Source: CAZMGV01 sp964565925 (GTDB lineage: Bacteria; JAGRBM01; JAHCIT01). From it: DNA of 64,000 nt. This document shows, one piece after another, positions 1 to 8,785 of the stretch. Location: contig CAZMGV010000005.1 of assembly GCA_964565925.1 (NCBI GenBank), positions 62,001 through 126,000 on the forward strand, in the 5' to 3' direction. Position 1 is the first letter of the stretch. Every line of letters starts with the position of its first letter. The notes beneath the pieces are model-generated. The model saw only the letters and a list, made by a program, of their open reading frames with translations, did no database searches and was not told where the DNA came from. The translations under genes were made by a program, and so were the position numbers.

Positions 1-2
1 GG

Positions 3-653
3 GTGACCCCGGAGAGCCTCACGGCCGCCGTCGGTCTGCCTGTCGATCTCCTTTTCACCGATAACACCTCGACTATGCTGACCGTACGGCGTGATACCCG
101 AGGAGTTACGGTCCGCGTGCACCGGATGTTCGAATGGGTACCTCCGGGTACTTTCGACGCGCTTGCCCGATATTGCCGCAAGGGGCGAGGCCGGTACCCG
201 GAACTCTCCCGGCATGTGGACGATCACCGGCACCTGATCCGGCGCCGGCGGGAAAAGTCCGCTCCGGATCCGGTGAAGGCACGTGGCCGGCATTTCGATC
301 TTGTACAGATCCTGAGCGGGGTTCATAAAAACCATTTCCCCGACCTCCGTCCGGCTGCTATCACCTGGGGGCGTCCGAGCCGCGGACGGCGGCGGATCCA
401 GCTCGCGGTCTATGATCCCGAGAACCATGTGGTCCGGGTCAATCCAAGGCTGGACCGGGAGTGGGTACCGAAGCTTGTGATCGAGTTTCTCGTCTATCAC
501 GAACTCTGCCATGCCTGGCTCATTACCGAAGCGAAGCGCGAAGGCCGCAAGGATGGCCATTTCCATAACCGCCGGTTCCGGGACCTTGAGAAACGTTTCC
601 CCGGATACGACGAAGTGCTGGCGTGGGAACGCCAGCACGTTTCCCGGCTGTAA
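3..653 (+). CDS. SprT/YgjP-like zinc metallopeptidase-fold protein
   Basis: The 216-residue protein carries an HELCH motif at about residues 166-170 (HExxH-type zinc site). About 15 residues later comes a GHFHNRRF segment that supplies the third ligand in the manner of the YgjP/SprT gluzincins. The N-terminal half is Arg-rich and basic, which fits a nucleic-acid-associated role, but that is inference. The GTG at base 3 is the first possible start inside the window; because the gene abuts the window edge the true start may lie upstream. It is followed 18 bases later by a thioesterase gene on the same strand. Fold assignment is good; substrate is unknown. Confidence 0.75.
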   Translation: MTPESLTAAVGLPVDLLFTDNTSTMLTVRRDTRGVTVRVHRMFEWVPPGTFDALARYCRKGRGRYPELSRHVDDHRHLIRRRREKSAPDPVKARGRHFDLVQILSGVHKNHFPDLRPAAITWGRPSRGRRRIQLAVYDPENHVVRVNPRLDREWVPKLVIEFLVYHELCHAWLITEAKREGRKDGHFHNRRFRDLEKRFPGYDEVLAWERQHVSRL

Positions 654-671
654 GTTTCAAGGAGAATGCGG

Positions 672-1169
672 ATGCCTTTGGCCGATCACCCTGAGTCCGA
701 ACGCTATTACATCCCCACTACCAAGGGATGCTTCGCCTGCGGCACCGAAAACCAGTGCGGCATGCAGCTTCAAGCCTACCGCTGGAACAAAGATATGCAT
801 TTTTATGTGGACACGTCACTCAAGTCCCATCTTCGCGGCATGTCCAAGACCGCGCACGGCGGTATTGTGGCGACCCTGCTGGACGAAGTGGTGGGAATCG
901 CGGCGTCGCAGTCGTCGGACAAAAAGTGCGTCACTGTGGAACTGACCGTCCGGTTCAAGAAGCCGGTGTTTATCGAGTCGGATATCCGGGTGGAAGCCTG
1001 GATGGACAATATCGGTGAAAAAATCGTCACGGCGAGTGGCCGGATCGTGAACCCGGACGGGGATGAGCTGGCGGCCGCGTCGGGAAAGTTTTTCCCGCTT
1101 GACATGGAGAAGGCCCGGTCATTTCTGACACCCAAGGGGCTCTCGAATACCGACAAGCTGCGGTCCTGA
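672..1169 (+). CDS. PaaI-type hotdog thioesterase family protein
   Basis: A 165-residue single hotdog-fold protein. The family signature is TAHGGIVATLLDEVVG, with HGG and a downstream acidic residue typical of PaaI/YbgC-like acyl-CoA thioesterases. An N-terminal CFACGTENQCG segment has three closely spaced cysteines, as in the sub-family that begins with a Cys-rich turn. I chose the ATG at 672 over the in-frame ATG at 666 because AAGGAG (659-664) is seven bases from 672 but only one from 666. It probably forms a short operon with the upstream metallopeptidase. The acyl substrate cannot be read from the sequence. The gene ends 11 bases from the convergent ferredoxin gene. Confidence 0.8.
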   Translation: MPLADHPESERYYIPTTKGCFACGTENQCGMQLQAYRWNKDMHFYVDTSLKSHLRGMSKTAHGGIVATLLDEVVGIAASQSSDKKCVTVELTVRFKKPVFIESDIRVEAWMDNIGEKIVTASGRIVNPDGDELAAASGKFFPLDMEKARSFLTPKGLSNTDKLRS

Positions 1170-1180
1170 GACCGGCGATC

Positions 1181-1468
1181 TCAGCCGTTTTCGACGATCA
1201 GCTCGCCGTCGGCAATGATCTCGCTCTGGCAGGAGAGCCGGAAGCCTTCCCGCAGGCGGCCGTCGCCCAGCCGGTTCCGCTCAAACAGGTTAACTTTGGT
1301 AAGGGTTTCCATTCCCTTCGTCACTTTGACGACACAGGTACCACAGGTGCCGACCTTGCAGCCGAACGGGATGGTCGAGTTTATCTCCTCGCAGATATCC
1401 ATCAGCTGCTTTTTCTTTTCGACGGTGACGGTCTTGCCATCGGTCGCAAAGGTGACAGTGGTCGGCAT
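1181..1468 (-). CDS. 2Fe-2S ferredoxin (plant/adrenodoxin-like fold)
   Basis: The 95-residue protein has the cluster-binding pattern C37-x4-C42-x2-C45-x34-C80, in FGCKVGTCGTC and LSCQ, diagnostic of a [2Fe-2S] ferredoxin. It should be a small soluble electron carrier. It lies 25 bases downstream of topoisomerase VI B on the same strand and could be co-transcribed with it, though no functional link is known. The start ATG has AGGAA about eight bases upstream. The redox partner is not evident; a flavin monooxygenase and a molybdopterin enzyme occur elsewhere in the window but are distant. Confidence 0.88.
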   Translation of the reverse strand: MPTTVTFATDGKTVTVEKKKQLMDICEEINSTIPFGCKVGTCGTCVVKVTKGMETLTKVNLFERNRLGDGRLREGFRLSCQSEIIADGELIVENG

Positions 1469-1493
1469 CTTTTGATTCCTGCAGGGCGGCCGT

Positions 1494-3305
1494 TCAGCCA
1501 GCCTCGATCAGGGTGATCTGGTTCTTGGCGGCTTCGGCCTCGGCGGCCCGGATGCCGGCCAGTTCTTCCGGCGAAACCGTACCTTTGCGCGTGGGCGGCA
1601 GGGCGGTCGCCCGGGTCCGTTCGAGAATCGTGTGAAGGTGGCTCTTCACCTCGGTCTCCTGCTTGTCGTTCAGTTCCAGAAGCAGCTTCAGTGCCTCGCC
1701 AACAAGCGGGATATATTTCTGCATATAGCTGCGCTTGGCGAACTCGTCCGCCACGCGCCGCTGGCCACTGACGTACATCTTGAGACGGCGGCCGCAGTCC
1801 TGCAGACCGAGCTTGATCTCCTTGATGATCTCGTCGTAATGGGCGATCGCTTCCTTGGATTCGCTGGTGAACGGAACCCAGACGCTGGCCATATGGACCA
1901 TGACGACAAGCGGGCCGGTGGGCAGGGCGCCTCTGGACTGCTGGAGCCCGTAGGACTTCCAGTCGGTGGTCATTACCGAACGGTGAATGGCGCAGGCACC
2001 CTGCTGGTACTGGAGCGGCACACGGTTTGCGAACCGGTACAGCTCCGCCAGTTCGTCCGCCGGCAGATCGCCACCGTAGGCAATGCCTACTTCGATCTGG
2101 AAGGGATTGCCGCGGTAGACTACCGGTTTGCGGGTGGTTGACGTCACAAATGCGGCCTTGAAGCGGGCTTTCAGGCTCGCGTCGATGCGTTCCTCGCCTA
2201 TAGGTGACAGACAGTTGGACGGCGGTGCCATGAGCTTGGCAGCCTGCATGGCTTTAAACAGCGCTTCCACCTGGTGAGCATCCAGATCCCGTGGCTTGCG
2301 ATTGCTCTTCACACCCGCATGGGAGCACATCTCTTCGGCGGCGGCGTCCGAAACTCTGGAGAAGTCATTCTTCAGGGCGGTCTTCACGGACGTGGCGGAC
2401 GTATCCTGCAGCATCTTGATAAGCATGCCCAGTTCTATGCCGTGCGGATGAGGCTTGATCTCGAGTGCCTCGATCGGGAGTTCCTCGGAGGCACGTTCAT
2501 AAACGATCGGAGCCGAACCTGGTGCGCGGAAGGTCAGCTTCACGTGCGGGTTCGAGACGGCCGTCAGCATCAGGTATTCGTCGACCGACCGGCGGCCTTT
2601 CTTGTACAGGCCGCTCAGTTCGATTTCGACCCGCGTGCCGTGGGGCTTGTCGAAGCCGGCATCTTCCGTCTCGTTCGACATTTCCGGCTGGTTCAGACGT
2701 GTGTTGAGCGTAACGTCGAGCGCCACGGCGGGACGGCCTTTGCCGGTCCGGGAGACGACATGGACCGGTTTCCCGGTAGTGAGCTGGCCATACATGCCCG
2801 CCGCCGAGATGCCGATACCCTGCTGGCCGCGGCTCTGCTTCAGGCGGTGGAACTTGGAGCCGTAAAGCAGCTTGCCGAACACCTTGGGGATCTGCGCCTT
2901 GGGAATGCCCGGGCCGTTGTCCTCGATGGCGATCCGGTAGCGGCCTTCGGCTTTCTCGACGATAGTCACTTCGATATCGGGCAGAATGCCGGCCTCTTCG
3001 CAGGCATCCAGCGCATTGTCGACCGCTTCCTTGATAGCCGTAAGCAGCGCCTTCTGGGCGTTATCGAATCCGAGCAGATGGCGGTTCTTGGTGAAGAATT
3101 CCGAGACCGAAATCTCGCGCTGCTTCTTGGCCATGTCCTCGGCAGAGGCACGGCGTTGCTGCTTCTTCGGCTCGGCTGGACGTGCTTCCACCGGCTCCGG
3201 CGGTTTCTTGGGTTCTGCTTTGGGAGCGGCCTTTTGCGTGGGCTTGGCAGCCATCAGATCGAGTTGTTTATCGGAAGCGGGCTTTTTCGTTTTCTTGTTG
3301 GCCAT
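1494..3305 (-). CDS. top6B: DNA topoisomerase VI subunit B (type IIB, ATPase subunit)
   Basis: The 603-residue product has the GHKL ATP-binding motifs of Top6B: N-box [18 protein letters not shown], and the G2 loop [21 protein letters not shown]. These are followed by the H2TH and transducer regions, including [12 protein letters not shown] with the conserved switch lysine. In an A2B2 enzyme this subunit binds ATP and gates strand passage while subunit A cuts DNA. About 60 N-terminal residues rich in Lys, Pro and Ala (three PKK/KPA stretches) are an extension not needed for the fold. No Spo11-like subunit A is in the window. Topoisomerase VI is mainly archaeal and plant, but is known in scattered bacteria. 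Length and motif order look intact. Confidence 0.93.
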   Translation of the reverse strand: MANKKTKKPASDKQLDLMAAKPTQKAAPKAEPKKPPEPVEARPAEPKKQQRRASAEDMAKKQREISVSEFFTKNRHLLGFDNAQKALLTAIKEAVDNALDACEEAGILPDIEVTIVEKAEGRYRIAIEDNGPGIPKAQIPKVFGKLLYGSKFHRLKQSRGQQGIGISAAGMYGQLTTGKPVHVVSRTGKGRPAVALDVTLNTRLNQPEMSNETEDAGFDKPHGTRVEIELSGLYKKGRRSVDEYLMLTAVSNPHVKLTFRAPGSAPIVYERASEELPIEALEIKPHPHGIELGMLIKMLQDTSATSVKTALKNDFSRVSDAAAEEMCSHAGVKSNRKPRDLDAHQVEALFKAMQAAKLMAPPSNCLSPIGEERIDASLKARFKAAFVTSTTRKPVVYRGNPFQIEVGIAYGGDLPADELAELYRFANRVPLQYQQGACAIHRSVMTTDWKSYGLQQSRGALPTGPLVVMVHMASVWVPFTSESKEAIAHYDEIIKEIKLGLQDCGRRLKMYVSGQRRVADEFAKRSYMQKYIPLVGEALKLLLELNDKQETEVKSHLHTILERTRATALPPTRKGTVSPEELAGIRAAEAEAAKNQITLIEAG

Positions 3306-3456
3306 GAACGTTCACACACTGACGGATGCGCGGAGCCCTCACCGAACGCGCTGAACCGTCACTTCGTATCCGGCTATGTTGCACGAAAGCGGGGCCGACG
3401 TCCAATCCGCTGGTAGATACTCTTACGTAAGTGGAAGCGGGCGGAAAGAACCCGTT

Positions 3457-4815
3457 TCAGCCGGGATCGGGGTTGTCGAGAACCAGGGCCGTGTCGAACT
3501 TTTTGAAGAAGGCCTTCTCATCGCCGGGGACGAACTGGTCCGTCACGATCACGAAATTCTTTATCTTGAAGCTGGTGGCGAAGACATTTTCCCAGTTCCG
3601 GATATTGAAATAGAGGCCCGGCACCGCCCCCGGCTGGTACTCCGGCGGATCGTTCAGGCCGGGGTCGTCTACGAGGTAAATGTCCGGAATGAGCGGCACA
3701 TCCTTCGGGGTGATGATCCGTGTGAGGAAATACATGTCACGGTGCTTTACCGCGACGAATCCGGTGGAATATCCGCCGGCATTGACCGCTTCGAGATCCT
3801 TCGAGCCGGCCACCCCGGTCACGACGTAGGGTTTGGGGAAACCAGTCGAATAGATCTCCGCGCCCCGCAGGTCCATGAAGTCCACACCACCGATCAGGCT
3901 GAACTTGCTCGTGACCTTGCCGATAGGGAAGGGCGTCTTGACGTCGAAGTCGTACGAGAGCGCATAAGGGTAGAAGAATGTGTAATTCCATAGTTTGGGC
4001 GACTGGAGAAAGGCGACAAGACGCACACTCATGCCCGAATACTTGATTGCCCGAACAGGGCCGTCGATCCATCCACCCCGCTTGCTGCTGAAGTCGGTCT
4101 GGTCGCGGGTCAGGTCGAATCCGAGCACCTTGGCGTTCATCCGGATCTTCATGATGTCCACGCTGTTTTCGCTGAAGCTGCCGTCGGCAAGCCGGGTCCG
4201 GACCGTCTTGATGGCGAACTTCAGCTTCTTGTCGAACCCCAGCGAGAAAGTGCGGGTGCGGCCCTCGTCGGCCTCCGGGTCGTAGGTCACGTAATCGACC
4301 GGACTGGGCGCCGGAGGCGTACCTCCGAAGAGAAACAGGTAGGCATAGGCCCGCTTGCCGTCGACCGGGTCCCGGATAATCAGCTCTTTACGGAACAAGA
4401 CTTCGGGCAGGTCATCCCCGCTGGTCATCCGTTCACCAAGGTCACTGGCCATGAATACGAGTTCGTCGTTGGCATCGAGCAGGCCCTTGTCCTCATCCTT
4501 CGACTTCTCGGGACCGCTGGTCAGAACGTATTCGTCGTCCTCATTCTTTTCGTCAATCTGGTAGGGGATCGGAACAAGCTTGCCCTCACGCACGGAATAG
4601 ATCCGCATACTGGCAATCGGCTTACCGGCAAAGGTGTGGAGCTGACTGCCCGGAATAATGACCGGGTCTATCGGCCGGTCGAGGCCGCCCGGAACCGGCG
4701 GCGACTGCCAGGGCTTGAGCGGAACGGCGGTTTCGGCACTCGCCGAATTTGCAAAGGCGCCGGCCCAGAGGGCCGTCGCCAGTGCAAATGCGAAGGCCGA
4801 CTGCCGGCTGGTCAC
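3457..4815 (-). CDS. Secreted protein, paralogue of the neighbouring lipoprotein
   Basis: The 452-residue protein starts with a Sec signal peptide (hydrophobic segment to an ASA|ET cleavage site near residue 27). Its mature part is homologous to the C-terminal 430 residues of the adjacent lipoprotein. Shared landmarks in the same order are PIPYQIDE(K/R)N, DANDELVFMA.DLGE, DPVDGKR.YAYL, WIDGPVR, DLRG, and a terminal YLVDDP. The start is a GTG whose GTGA overlaps the stop of the upstream gene, so the two are translationally coupled. The fold and function are not known to me; the pattern of many short beta-strand-like segments suggests a periplasmic or surface domain. Real gene with high confidence, role unknown. 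Confidence 0.85.
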   Translation of the reverse strand: MTSRQSAFAFALATALWAGAFANSASAETAVPLKPWQSPPVPGGLDRPIDPVIIPGSQLHTFAGKPIASMRIYSVREGKLVPIPYQIDEKNEDDEYVLTSGPEKSKDEDKGLLDANDELVFMASDLGERMTSGDDLPEVLFRKELIIRDPVDGKRAYAYLFLFGGTPPAPSPVDYVTYDPEADEGRTRTFSLGFDKKLKFAIKTVRTRLADGSFSENSVDIMKIRMNAKVLGFDLTRDQTDFSSKRGGWIDGPVRAIKYSGMSVRLVAFLQSPKLWNYTFFYPYALSYDFDVKTPFPIGKVTSKFSLIGGVDFMDLRGAEIYSTGFPKPYVVTGVAGSKDLEAVNAGGYSTGFVAVKHRDMYFLTRIITPKDVPLIPDIYLVDDPGLNDPPEYQPGAVPGLYFNIRNWENVFATSFKIKNFVIVTDQFVPGDEKAFFKKFDTALVLDNPDPG

Positions 4816-6674
4816 TTGGGCTCCAGTTTGTCGGGATTTTCCATTGTCACGGGCCTGTCCATCCTGCCGATAAAGGATTTCTCCTGTCCGGGCTGGAAGG
4901 TATCCGTGACGGTCACGGTCGTAACGATCGAGAACTTCTTCTGCTGCACTTTCAGCCAGTCGTCGATCTGGAAATACATGCCCGGCACGGCGCCCGGGAA
5001 CCGTTCCGGCCCGTCGACGTAGTTGGGATCATCGATCAGATACGTGTTCACCTTGAGCGGAATCTCGGGCGGAATCTGGATGCGCATGATGAAATAAGAA
5101 CCTGCCCAGCCGATGGCCGCGAAGCGGTTTTCGTCCGGATTGGCATTGAGGGCCGCCAGTTCCGGGCTGTTGGGATTGCCCGTGATCGTGATCGGCTTGC
5201 TCATGCCGTTTGTGTAGAACGTACCGCCACGAAGATCGCGGAAGTCCATTCCGGAGAACATCTCGAACTTGGAGAAGATCGATGGAATCGAGAACGGCGT
5301 GATGACGTCGATCCCGTAGGAAAGGCCATAGGGGTAGAAGATGGTGTCGTTCCAGATCTTGGGCGACTGGATGCCCAGGATCATGCGGACACTGATGCCC
5401 TTGTGCAGGATTGAGCGCACAGGTCCGTCGATCCAGGCGGCGGTTTTGGCGCCGAAGTCATCCTGATTGCGGTTGAATGAGTAGAACCCCCAGATCGTCG
5501 ACTTCAGTCTGACTTTCAGGATGTCCACGCGGTTATCGGAGAACTTTCCGTCGGAGAGTCGGATCATGGAACGGTCGATGGCGAACGGCGTTTCCTTGTT
5601 GAAGCCGACGGCAAACGATGTGGCCTCGACCAGATCTTCGGCAGACTTGTAGTTCACGTAGTCGGTCTTGCTCGGTGTGGGAGCGTCGCCGGACCAGGAG
5701 GTCAGGTAGGCGTAGCCCCGCTTCCCGTCGATCGGGTCCTTGATTACGATCTCCTTGAGGACCGCCGGTTTGGCACCCTTGAACGTCGGGTAGGCGGATA
5801 TGTCCTCCATCTGTTCACCGAGATCGCGGGCCATGAAAACCAGTTCGTCATTCGCGTCGAAATTGTCCTTGTCGAAATCCTTCTCCCGGTAGTCGTCCTT
5901 GTCGGGACCAGCCGTAAAGACATAGTCATTGTCCTTGTTGCGCTCGTCGATCTGATAGGGGATCGGCTCAAGTCCGTTGGCGCGGACGGCGGACAGGCGG
6001 ATGCTCGCATTGGATTTGCCGAGGAAGGTTTTCAGTTGTGCGCCGGTGAGAATGACCGGGTCCACGTCTCGGGAGAGCGGACGGCTGAACGGCTTTTTCG
6101 GTGCCGCTGGCACAGCAGGTGCCGCTTCAACGGTTTTGGTCTCGACCGGTTTCGCTTCGGCGACAGGTGTAGCGGGTTTTGCCTCCGCCTTGGCTTCTGT
6201 CTTCGGCTCAGGTTTCGTTTCCACCACTTTTACCGGGGCCCGTTCAGACTTGGTAACTGTTTCCGGCGGCGCTTTTCCGGCTGGTTTCGTCGCAAACTCC
6301 GGCTGGGGCGGCGGTGCGGGGACAGCCGCCGGAATACTTTCCGGTGACGGCGGCAACGGAGGTGCTTCCTGAGCGACTGGTATATCAGCCGCCGGGGGGG
6401 GCTGCGATTTGGCTGCTACAGGTGCGGGAGACGCGGGCTCCAATTGCGCGGGCGCGGGGATGGGCTCTGCGGCGGCAACCGGGGCGGCCTGCGCCGGGGA
6501 ATCGGGCGGTGCAGACTCCATCGGTGACGGGGGCGCCATATCTTCCCATTTGGGATCATTCTCCGAATGGCTGGAAGAATCCGAAAACCACGAGCAGGAA
6601 GCCAGGGCGAGTGCGGCACCGACGGATGCCAGCAGTCTGATAATGCCGGTTTTGTTCGTTTCTGCTTGGAGCAA
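4812..6674 (-). CDS. Lipoprotein with Pro/Ala-rich linker and large conserved domain
   Basis: The 620-residue protein has a signal sequence ending in a lipobox LASC (Cys near residue 27), predicting lipid anchoring. Residues about 35-200 are a low-complexity Pro/Ala/Glu/Lys linker long enough to reach away from the membrane. Residues about 200-620 form the domain shared with the downstream secreted paralogue (PIPYQIDERN, DANDELVFMARDLGE, WIDGPVRSI, LIDDPNYVDGPE). The start codon is TTG with GAGG about nine bases upstream. It sits between a sulfatase-modifying-factor-like exported protein (31-base gap) and the paralogue (4-base overlap), so all three products of this operon leave the cytoplasm. 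I do not recognise the domain family. Confidence 0.85.
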   Translation of the reverse strand: MLQAETNKTGIIRLLASVGAALALASCSWFSDSSSHSENDPKWEDMAPPSPMESAPPDSPAQAAPVAAAEPIPAPAQLEPASPAPVAAKSQPPPAADIPVAQEAPPLPPSPESIPAAVPAPPPQPEFATKPAGKAPPETVTKSERAPVKVVETKPEPKTEAKAEAKPATPVAEAKPVETKTVEAAPAVPAAPKKPFSRPLSRDVDPVILTGAQLKTFLGKSNASIRLSAVRANGLEPIPYQIDERNKDNDYVFTAGPDKDDYREKDFDKDNFDANDELVFMARDLGEQMEDISAYPTFKGAKPAVLKEIVIKDPIDGKRGYAYLTSWSGDAPTPSKTDYVNYKSAEDLVEATSFAVGFNKETPFAIDRSMIRLSDGKFSDNRVDILKVRLKSTIWGFYSFNRNQDDFGAKTAAWIDGPVRSILHKGISVRMILGIQSPKIWNDTIFYPYGLSYGIDVITPFSIPSIFSKFEMFSGMDFRDLRGGTFYTNGMSKPITITGNPNSPELAALNANPDENRFAAIGWAGSYFIMRIQIPPEIPLKVNTYLIDDPNYVDGPERFPGAVPGMYFQIDDWLKVQQKKFSIVTTVTVTDTFQPGQEKSFIGRMDRPVTMENPDKLEPK

Positions 6675-6705
6675 CTTCGTCTACCTCTTTCGAATGATCA
6701 CGGAA

Positions 6706-7566
6706 CTATTTACCGCCCTTGTCGTCTTTGGGCGGTTCAGGGTCTGAATTATCGCTGGGGTCCTTGCCGTCGTAGACGCAGCGGAAGCCGACGTCCGGCC
6801 GGGCCATGTCGGGCGCGAGCGGACTTTTCGCCGCAGCCCGGTATGGGTTCGGAGCAGTCTCGGTCACGACTGTCCGGTATGAGCCGCCTTTAATGACTTT
6901 CTGCTGTCCCCAGGGAGGCCCCTTGGGAGACTGGCTCGGCGAGCGGCCGTAGTAACCAGCGTCGAACCAGTCGCCGACCCACTCGGCGAGATTTCCGGCG
7001 AGATCCACAATCCCGGATTCGGTCGCTCCGGCCGGGAACGATCCCGGCGGGGCCACTTCCTCGAAATGGTCTTCGTGACCGAATTCCCCCACTGGGCCGT
7101 CGGCGAAATTCCCTCTGGACCACGCGAATTCGTTACCCCAGGGGAATTTGAGCGCGGCGGTTGTACGAGCGGATGCTTCCCATTCGGCTTCGGTCGGGAG
7201 TCTGCCTCCCCACCACAGGCAGAAGTCCCGCGCCTGGAACCACGATACTCCGGCAACGGGAAGGTCAGGCCTCCGGCGATCGGTGTAGTCGCGGGTTTCG
7301 GTGCAGACGCCGTCTTTGACGCACAGGATGTATTCCGAATTGGTCACTTCGGTGCGCTTGATCTGGTAGGGGGATAAAGTAACACGCCGGATAGGCCGCT
7401 CGCCGGAGCCGCCTTGGGCATCGCCAGTTAGATAGGTGGAGCCCTTGATCGCGACGAGTTCGGTTGAGGGTGGTACACGGGGACGGAATGCCGCGTCCGG
7501 CGGGGGCTCGGCCGCCACAGCCAGAGGGAACGCCATAAGCGCGATAATGGATAGAATGAGACGCAT
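6706..7566 (-). CDS. Exported SUMF/FGE-sulfatase-domain protein, catalytic Cys absent
   Basis: I start the gene at the ATG at 7566, which gives a clean signal peptide (MRLILSIIALMAFPLAVAAE). Longer frames run into the divergent Nudix gene. The mature 265 residues are a formylglycine-generating-enzyme domain: VAIKGSTYLTGD, EVTNSEY, GVSWFQARDFCLWWGGRLPTEAEWE, DLAGNLAEWVGDW, KVIKGGSYR, and a final VGFRC. The two active-site cysteines normally found between the GGS(W/F) motif and the final GFR are not present (the segment reads KGGSYRTVVTETAPNPYRAAAK). It is therefore more likely a binding or structural SUMF domain than a true FGE. It is the first gene of an operon with two related exported proteins. 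Confidence 0.85.
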   Translation of the reverse strand: MRLILSIIALMAFPLAVAAEPPPDAAFRPRVPPSTELVAIKGSTYLTGDAQGGSGERPIRRVTLSPYQIKRTEVTNSEYILCVKDGVCTETRDYTDRRRPDLPVAGVSWFQARDFCLWWGGRLPTEAEWEASARTTAALKFPWGNEFAWSRGNFADGPVGEFGHEDHFEEVAPPGSFPAGATESGIVDLAGNLAEWVGDWFDAGYYGRSPSQSPKGPPWGQQKVIKGGSYRTVVTETAPNPYRAAAKSPLAPDMARPDVGFRCVYDGKDPSDNSDPEPPKDDKGGK

Positions 7567-7629
7567 TTCCGGGTGGCGTGGATCATCGGCATCCGCACGT
7601 CGGGAGTCAAGATATTTGAGGGCTAAATC

Positions 7630-8403
7630 TTGACCGATAAACCGCAACGAAAACCGGCAGTTCCGCAGCCCGCATCGACCACTATCATGGTCCGCGATTC
7701 TCCGCGGGGGCTGGAAACATTCCTGACCGGCAGACCGCTTACGATGGAGTTTGCTCCCGGCTTCCATGTGTTTCCCGGCGGCCGTGTCGATCCGGAGGAT
7801 TCACACACGGAACTGCTGGCCCGGCTCACGTCGTTTGACACGGAACAGGCCCGTCAGGAGGTCGACTCTGGACCGCTTGAACCGGGTGCTTACTGGGCTG
7901 GCGGATTCCGCGAGATGTTCGAGGAGTCGGGGGTAATTCTTGCCAGCCGGTCAGGGCAGCCGCTCACCCCGGTCGAAATGATAGAGCTTGACCGGGATTA
8001 CCGGATGAAAGTTCAGGGCGGGGATCTCTCGTTCCGGGAGTTCTTGGGCCGTACAGGTCTGGAGCTGCCAGCGCCGCGGCTGCGCTTTTTCGACCACTGG
8101 GTGACGCCCGATACCCAGCCCCGGCGGTTCGATACCCGTTTCTTCCTGGTGGTGCTGCACGAACCGGTCGAACCCGTGCACACGCCAGGAGAGGCGGTCA
8201 GTTCGCTCTGGATTCGGCCGAAGGCCGCACTACAGGCTTTTCAGGACGAAGAACTGAAGCTGCTCCCGCCCACCTACCGGTGTCTGGTCAGGCTGTCACA
8301 TTATTCAACTACCGATGAACTCCTTAAGGGTTTCCCGTCCGACGAGTTCGCCCGGTCACTGGAACAGCGCCGTGCGGCCCGTCAGGGCCCCAAAATCGGA
8401 TAA
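7630..8403 (+). CDS. Nudix hydrolase-fold protein (NUDT19-like)
   Basis: The 257-residue protein has the Nudix arrangement HVFPGGRVD followed by a long insert and GFREMFEESGVIL. This matches the Nudix box (GX5EX7REUXEEXGU) with REMFEESG as its core, in the eukaryote-like NUDT19/NUDT7 style where the box is interrupted. Such enzymes hydrolyse CoA or nucleotide diphosphates; the exact substrate is not determinable. The TTG at 7630 has GAGGG seven bases upstream. An in-frame ATG at 7687 would cut the first 19 residues but has no comparable ribosome binding site. It is divergent from the SUMF-like operon, with a 63-base gap. Confidence 0.82.
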   Translation: MTDKPQRKPAVPQPASTTIMVRDSPRGLETFLTGRPLTMEFAPGFHVFPGGRVDPEDSHTELLARLTSFDTEQARQEVDSGPLEPGAYWAGGFREMFEESGVILASRSGQPLTPVEMIELDRDYRMKVQGGDLSFREFLGRTGLELPAPRLRFFDHWVTPDTQPRRFDTRFFLVVLHEPVEPVHTPGEAVSSLWIRPKAALQAFQDEELKLLPPTYRCLVRLSHYSTTDELLKGFPSDEFARSLEQRRAARQGPKIG

Positions 8404-8462
8404 TCCAGTAGATCATTGAGTCAGCCGGTGACGCCGCCGGTCCGGCGTGTTAGGTTCCTGCA

Positions 8463-8774
8463 ATGCACGCAGCGCTTCCCACCGGCTACTGCCGTCACTG
8501 CCAAGACGAAGAAATCGTCTGGTCCCGGTTGCGGGCCGGGCGGGTTGTGCGTTTCTGCATGGGATGCGATGAGCCGGTGGAGAACTATTCGGCACCTGTC
8601 CGTTACCGTTCCGAGAGCGAACTGAGCAGGCTCGGCTATTCGTTCGCCGAAGCGGTTCCTCCGGAAACCGGGCGTTCGTGTGGCTCGGGGAGTTGTGGCT
8701 CAGGTTGCGGCTGCTCTACCGGCGGTGGCTGCTCGACCTGCAGCAAGGTCGATACCTGTCACAAGATTCACTGA
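8463..8774 (+). CDS. Small zinc-ribbon protein with Cys/Gly/Ser-rich tail
   Basis: A 103-residue protein with 11 cysteines. C10-x2-C13 and C32-x2-C35 form a likely zinc ribbon. A Gly/Ser-rich tail from residue 70 then carries C73, C78, C82, C84, C90, C93 and C99 and ends CHKIH. I do not recognise the family. The tail could bind metal or an Fe-S cluster, or be a modified-peptide-like segment; this is inference. It lies 59 bases after the Nudix gene in the same direction with only a weak AGG upstream. It converges with the MCE gene, whose stop is 11 bases away. That the paired CxxC motifs and the tail fall in one frame supports a real gene. Confidence 0.65.
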   Translation: MHAALPTGYCRHCQDEEIVWSRLRAGRVVRFCMGCDEPVENYSAPVRYRSESELSRLGYSFAEAVPPETGRSCGSGSCGSGCGCSTGGGCSTCSKVDTCHKIH

Positions 8775-8785
8775 TCAGTTGATCG

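Noticed and set aside
1167..1183. Small hairpin TGAGA-N7-TCTCA spanning the stop codons of the thioesterase and ferredoxin genes
   Set aside because: A five-pair stem without a T-run is too weak to call a terminator.
2274..3416. A 380-codon plus-strand frame antisense to topoisomerase VI B
   Set aside because: The minus strand has every Top6B motif; the plus frame has no recognisable domain and is a typical high-GC shadow.
7567..7767. A longer N-terminus for the SUMF-like protein
   Set aside because: It would overlap the divergent Nudix gene, and it would bury a clean signal peptide that starts at 7566.
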